DNA of 36,520 nt. It comes from a virus. The notes beneath the pieces are model-generated. The model was not told where the DNA came from and did no database searches. It saw nothing but the letters and a program-made list of their open reading frames with translations. The stretch covers positions 1 through 36,520 of IMG/VR virus record IMGVR_UViG_3300008266_000206. One strand, written 5' to 3'. Positions 33,386 to 36,520 of this stretch are shown piece after piece. Made by a program: the position numbers and the translations under genes. The stretch's first letter is position 1. The number at the start of each line of letters is the position of its first letter.

Positions 33386-34126
33386 ATGGAAAAAATCGAA
33401 CAGTTAATAGCCGAACTACTAAAGGCGAACCCGCAGGCTATGTTAACGGGCAGCCGCGCTTTAATAGCGCAGGGTTTTAAAGTACGCCGCGAACCGGTAG
33501 ATATAGATATATGGGTACCGCATGGCGTAGCGTTTAATTTAATACCAGGTATGATCTACCCGAAGACAGCGGCCCAGGTTAAAGCCGAACTGGCCGCAGA
33601 AAAACCGGTAGATACCCAGGCGACAGCTGCAGCGTCTACGGCCAAAACTATAGACGAAATGTTAGACGTACTGCGGGCTATCGTACAAAATGCTAACAGC
33701 GAAAAGAAAATACGTATACGCGGTATACTGCAGACGTACGGCGCGTCTGCGCTACCGTCTTTATCTATAGACGCCGTAGCGAAAGCATACGCCGATATAG
33801 TGGCCCTAGATAGTATAACCGTAAAAAGTACCAGTAGCGTAGCTACGACCGGCCCAGAAGTTATGGCTATGGTTAACAAAGCTACCGAAGAAGACTACGG
33901 CGAAACCGACTACAAAATAGTACGATACATGTACGAAGGCCGTAAAGTAGAAGTACACTACGGCCGCGAAAACGAAGTACGTAAACCGGTTAAACTTATG
34001 CTGGGTAACGCCAGCTACTACGTAGATATTCTTAAAGAAAAACTGGCCTTCGTTCGCCAGGGTTCGCCTACGATACAGCGCCACAAAGACGACGTAATAT
34101 TCTTTTTAACCGCTAATTTTATCTAA
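33386..34126 (+). CDS. Nucleotidyltransferase-like protein with inserted helical module
   Basis: A 246-residue protein. The N-terminus MLTGSRALIAQGFKVRREPVDIDIW (19-43) has the GS...DxD signature of the nucleotidyltransferase fold (Gly22-Ser23, Asp39 and Asp41). The C-terminus HKDDVIFFL (232-240) also resembles NTase proteins. In between is an insertion (about 60-165) with a helical module TIDEMLDVLRAIV...GILQTYGASALPSL similar to the one at 28344. The third acid/histidine may be in RKVEVHYG. Could modify a nucleic acid or protein, or be inactive; no toxin partner is visible next to it. Confidence 0.6.
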   Translation: MEKIEQLIAELLKANPQAMLTGSRALIAQGFKVRREPVDIDIWVPHGVAFNLIPGMIYPKTAAQVKAELAAEKPVDTQATAAASTAKTIDEMLDVLRAIVQNANSEKKIRIRGILQTYGASALPSLSIDAVAKAYADIVALDSITVKSTSSVATTGPEVMAMVNKATEEDYGETDYKIVRYMYEGRKVEVHYGRENEVRKPVKLMLGNASYYVDILKEKLAFVRQGSPTIQRHKDDVIFFLTANFI

Positions 34127-34178
34127 ATAACCCTACCTTAGTAGGCCGTATTATTTCATTTTTAAAAAAGTTTAAACC

Positions 34179-34481
34179 ATGACGATAGAAGCCAGACGCG
34201 CTATACGCGTACCAGTTAGTAACGAACAGCATGTAACCTTCATGTTAAACGGCCTGCGCCAAAGCGAAGACGGTACGCATAACGTTACGATAATCTACGA
34301 AGACGCCGCCGGCGAAACGGTAGCGAACACCGTACCAATAACCGAAGCTGCAGAAAAACTGCAGACGATCTACCCAGGGCAGAACTTCGAAACGATACTG
34401 GCTTTACTGCGTAGCGAACCGCGCAAAGAAGAACCACGTAAAGAAACGCCCGTAAAAAGAATTATAACCGATATAAATTAA
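34179..34481 (+). CDS. Hypothetical protein
   Basis: A 100-residue protein; beta-rich first half (VTFMLNGLRQSEDGTHNVTIIYEDAAGETV) and a charged Glu/Lys/Pro tail. Not recognised. Follows a small CCTAC/GTAGG hairpin after the previous gene. Confidence 0.65.
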   Translation: MTIEARRAIRVPVSNEQHVTFMLNGLRQSEDGTHNVTIIYEDAAGETVANTVPITEAAEKLQTIYPGQNFETILALLRSEPRKEEPRKETPVKRIITDIN

Positions 34482-34486
34482 AACGT

Positions 34487-34906
34487 ATGGCCTTCAAAAC
34501 ATACAATAAAACCCAGCTGCTACTAGTCTGGAATTATGTACGAAATAACCACGCTATAAGCGATCTATGGAATATAGCCGGCTACGAAGAAGACGTAGCT
34601 AAAGAAATGTACTACCAGGCGTATAGTACGTTCGGGCTAGGTAAAACTGTTTTTAAAGCAAACGGTAGCGAAATGCCGAAGCCTACGCAGTTTAGGGCTG
34701 CGCCTAAAACAGTTAAGAACCCGAAGTCTGGCTGCAGGTACGTTAAGAAACCGAAGCCGGTAAAGGCCGTAGCGCCCAGGCCTGCTACCAGGTTATATAG
34801 CGCAGTAGAACCGCCAGACGAAAGTATATTCAGAAAGACGCCGCGGCCAGTAACCGAATACACGAACAGCGGGTACCTGGCCCTGCAGAAAAAATACGGA
34901 ACCTAA
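34487..34906 (+). CDS. Hypothetical basic protein
   Basis: A 139-residue protein. The first 45 residues are helical (TYNKTQLLLVWNYVRNNHAISDLWNIAGYEEDVAKEM). The rest is a Lys/Pro-rich basic region (KKPKPVKAVAPRP). Likely nucleic-acid binding by composition; family unknown. Confidence 0.65.
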   Translation: MAFKTYNKTQLLLVWNYVRNNHAISDLWNIAGYEEDVAKEMYYQAYSTFGLGKTVFKANGSEMPKPTQFRAAPKTVKNPKSGCRYVKKPKPVKAVAPRPATRLYSAVEPPDESIFRKTPRPVTEYTNSGYLALQKKYGT

Positions 34907-34941
34907 TTTTAATTAACAATAAAACTAAAACTGAAAAAAGT

Positions 34942-35316
34942 ATGAATATTTTTAAAAAGTTAAAAGCCGCTATTTTCGGAACCGGCAACCGTAAAAAAGT
35001 AAATATCGAAGCTGTAAATAAAATACCGCCGGTAGATAACAATTTAAACGTGTCTTCTTCGTTCGGCCGCGGTTCGCGCTGGCAGGGCTACAAAGGCCAA
35101 AGCGCAGCGCAGAAGCGTACGGCGGCACTAAACGCCTGGCGTAACGGCGGTACCCATAGCTGGGCTAAAGGTAAGAAAGGCCGGTTATTTGGTAGCCAGC
35201 CGCCAGCTGCTACGTTAATAGAAAAGCAGCAGCGCAGGTTAACGCGTTTAAATAAACACCTAGATAGCGTAACGCTGCAGGTTAAAAATAAAAGTGTAAT
35301 GAACGTAGGTAGATAA
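34942..35316 (+). CDS. Hypothetical basic protein
   Basis: A 124-residue, strongly basic protein (MNIFKKLKAAIFGTGNRKKV..., RGSRWQGYKGQSAAQKRTAAL, KGKKGRLFG). Aromatic-Gly-Arg composition suggests nucleic-acid contact. Not recognised. Directly upstream of the primase-helicase. Confidence 0.65.
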   Translation: MNIFKKLKAAIFGTGNRKKVNIEAVNKIPPVDNNLNVSSSFGRGSRWQGYKGQSAAQKRTAALNAWRNGGTHSWAKGKKGRLFGSQPPAATLIEKQQRRLTRLNKHLDSVTLQVKNKSVMNVGR

Positions 35317-35368
35317 AGTTCGTTTGTGCTTATTCAAACTTTATTTTACATTTTAACATTAACACTAT

Positions 35369-36520
35369 ATGCCCGAAAAAATTTACGACGGCGAACTAGA
35401 TATAGCCGTAGGCAAAAGCCGAAAAGAAACGAACTGGCGTAACAAAAGCTGGCTATGGTCTACCCTGGTAGATAAGCTAAAGACTACGCATTATACCGCC
35501 GAAACGCATACCGAATACATGCAGGCGAAGAAGACGCGCCAGGATGAAATAAAAGACATAGGCGGTTTCGTCGGCGGGTACCTGCAGGGCGGCCGCAGAA
35601 AGTCTACTAACGTTTTACACCGGCAACTAATTACGCTGGATATAGATTTTAGTACCGCCGATTTTTGGTTCGATTTTACCTGCGTATATGGCTGCGCTGC
35701 GGTATTGTATTCTACGCATAAACACGCGCCAGAAACGCCCAGGCTGCGACTACTGATACCTTTAGACCGGCCAGTACGCCCAGACGAATACGAAGCCATA
35801 GCCCGCTACATAGCTGGCGAAATAGATATAGAAGTATTCGACCCGACTACCTTCCAGCCCGAACGTTTAATGTACTGGCCCAGCACTTCGAAAGACGGTA
35901 CATACTTATACGAAGTACAAGACGGCCCGTTCGTCTGCGCCGACGACATACTAGCCCGTTATCATAACTGGCAAGATAGTAGCGCCTGGCCCGTTAGCGA
36001 ACGCGTAGATAAGGTACTACGTCGCGACATGGTAAAGCAGGGCGACCCGTTAGAAAAAGGCGGCGTAATAGGCGCGTACTGCAGAACGCATACGATACAC
36101 GAAGTAATAGAAAAACACCTGGCCGACGTATACGAACCCTGCGACATAGAAGACCGGTATACGTACCTGCAGGGTAGTACCGCTGCAGGCCTTATAACCT
36201 ACGACGATAAGTTCGCGTATTCGCATCATGGCAGCGACCCTATAAGCGGTAAACTTTGCAACGCCTTCGACCTGGTACGTATACATAAATTCGGGCTAAA
36301 GGATGAAGACGCCCGCGAAAACACGCCCAGCAATAAGCTACCGTCTTATTTAGCTATGACAGAATACGCAGTAAAAGACGCCGACGTACGGCTACTACTA
36401 ACGAACGAACGTATAGCCGAAGCCCGCGGCGAATTCGCAGGCCTGATCGTAACCGATAACGAAAACCAGGACGAAGCCGCCGACGTCGCGGCCGACGAAG
36501 AACCAGGCGAAGACTGGAAA
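35369..36520 (+). CDS. AEP-type primase half of primase-helicase (N-terminal part)
   Basis: The first 384 codons of an 832-residue primase-helicase that continues at base 115 of the window. The archaeo-eukaryotic primase signature is visible: ITLDIDF (Asp91 and Asp93), YSTHKH (the S-x-H motif at 115-117), PRLRLLIPL, and FDPTTFQPERLMYWPS with Asp158. It synthesises primers for PolA, while the C-terminal VirE helicase opens the fork. The ATG at 35369 follows an A/T-rich leader. The acidic linker (about 365-384) joins the two halves. Confidence 0.85.
   Translation, partial: MPEKIYDGELDIAVGKSRKETNWRNKSWLWSTLVDKLKTTHYTAETHTEYMQAKKTRQDEIKDIGGFVGGYLQGGRRKSTNVLHRQLITLDIDFSTADFWFDFTCVYGCAAVLYSTHKHAPETPRLRLLIPLDRPVRPDEYEAIARYIAGEIDIEVFDPTTFQPERLMYWPSTSKDGTYLYEVQDGPFVCADDILARYHNWQDSSAWPVSERVDKVLRRDMVKQGDPLEKGGVIGAYCRTHTIHEVIEKHLADVYEPCDIEDRYTYLQGSTAAGLITYDDKFAYSHHGSDPISGKLCNAFDLVRIHKFGLKDEDARENTPSNKLPSYLAMTEYAVKDADVRLLLTNERIAEARGEFAGLIVTDNENQDEAADVAADEEPGEDWK
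36407..36520. repeat. Terminal direct repeat, right copy (circular overlap)
   Basis: Exact copy of 1-114. Removing one copy gives a circle of 36,406 bp and restores a single 832-codon primase-helicase frame that runs 35369-36520 and then continues from base 115 to 1461. Confidence 0.95.

Noticed and set aside
1-36520. Stop-codon reassignment, as in some Bacteroidota phages
   Set aside because: TAA, TAG (for example 3356, 13732, 15138, 25034) and TGA (8076, 8402, 21224, 30775) all end genes at sensible places followed at once by the next start, and no gene is broken by in-frame TAG or TGA.
36407-36520. True packaged terminal repeat of the T7 type
   Set aside because: It would lie within the coding sequence of an essential gene; assembly overlap of a circle explains it more simply, though read data could change this.

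Overview
The window is the essentially complete genome of a tailed (siphovirus-like) bacteriophage, read as a circle cut inside its primase-helicase gene. Bases 1-114 recur exactly at 36407-36520, and one reading frame runs off the right end and resumes at the left end, so the unique genome is about 36,406 bp. The host is most likely a member of the Bacteroidota. Gene starts are preceded by A/T-rich leaders rather than Shine-Dalgarno sites, several promoters fit the Bacteroidota TTTG-N(17-23)-TAnnTTTG form, and the lipoprotein signal (CKKE after the lipobox) and the gene families are typical of that group. All genes but one are on the + strand. I see no integrase, repressor, tRNA or CRISPR array, so a virulent lifestyle is the simplest reading. 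TAA, TAG and TGA all end genes, so the code is standard.

Layout. (1) 1-3358 and 26132-36520 form the replication half: a block of unknown small early genes (26132-28688), a RecB/Cas4-like DUF2800 nuclease, a DUF2815 single-strand DNA-binding protein, small genes including DUF3820, a family A DNA polymerase, a nucleotidyltransferase-like protein with an insertion, more unknown basic proteins, the AEP primase-VirE helicase crossing the junction, an iteron-rich intergenic candidate origin/operator (about 1386-1677), a VRR-NUC nuclease and an SNF2-type helicase. (2) 3359-4710: a sigma-like HTH protein behind its own near-leaderless promoter, an unknown gene and the small terminase. (3) 4711-6747: tiny membrane proteins around the large terminase. 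(4) 6748-13734: tail genes up to the tape measure. (5) 13768-21226: prohead protease, scaffold candidate, unknown protein, capsid protein, tail-tube candidate, portal and connectors. (6) 21223-25813: receptor-binding fibre with a signal peptide, holin, spanin candidate, GH108 endolysin and a second membrane-anchored lysis candidate, closed by a strong bidirectional terminator. (7) 25864-26131: a lone minus-strand lipoprotein and two overlapping back-to-back promoters that divide the late and early halves.

How it works together. Early transcription likely starts rightward at about 26085 and makes the replisome. The sigma-like protein at 3397 is well placed to switch on the terminase-structural-lysis operon, which ends at the terminator at 25834-25863.

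The most unusual features are near-complete absence of the trinucleotide GAG/CTC in all frames, with heavy enrichment of short palindromes; the iteron/inverted-repeat region; a shared C-terminal DED(D)FM tail on three proteins (SSB, small terminase, a head-region protein); a Sec signal peptide on the tail fibre; a portal with extra C-terminal domains; and a tail-before-head gene order.
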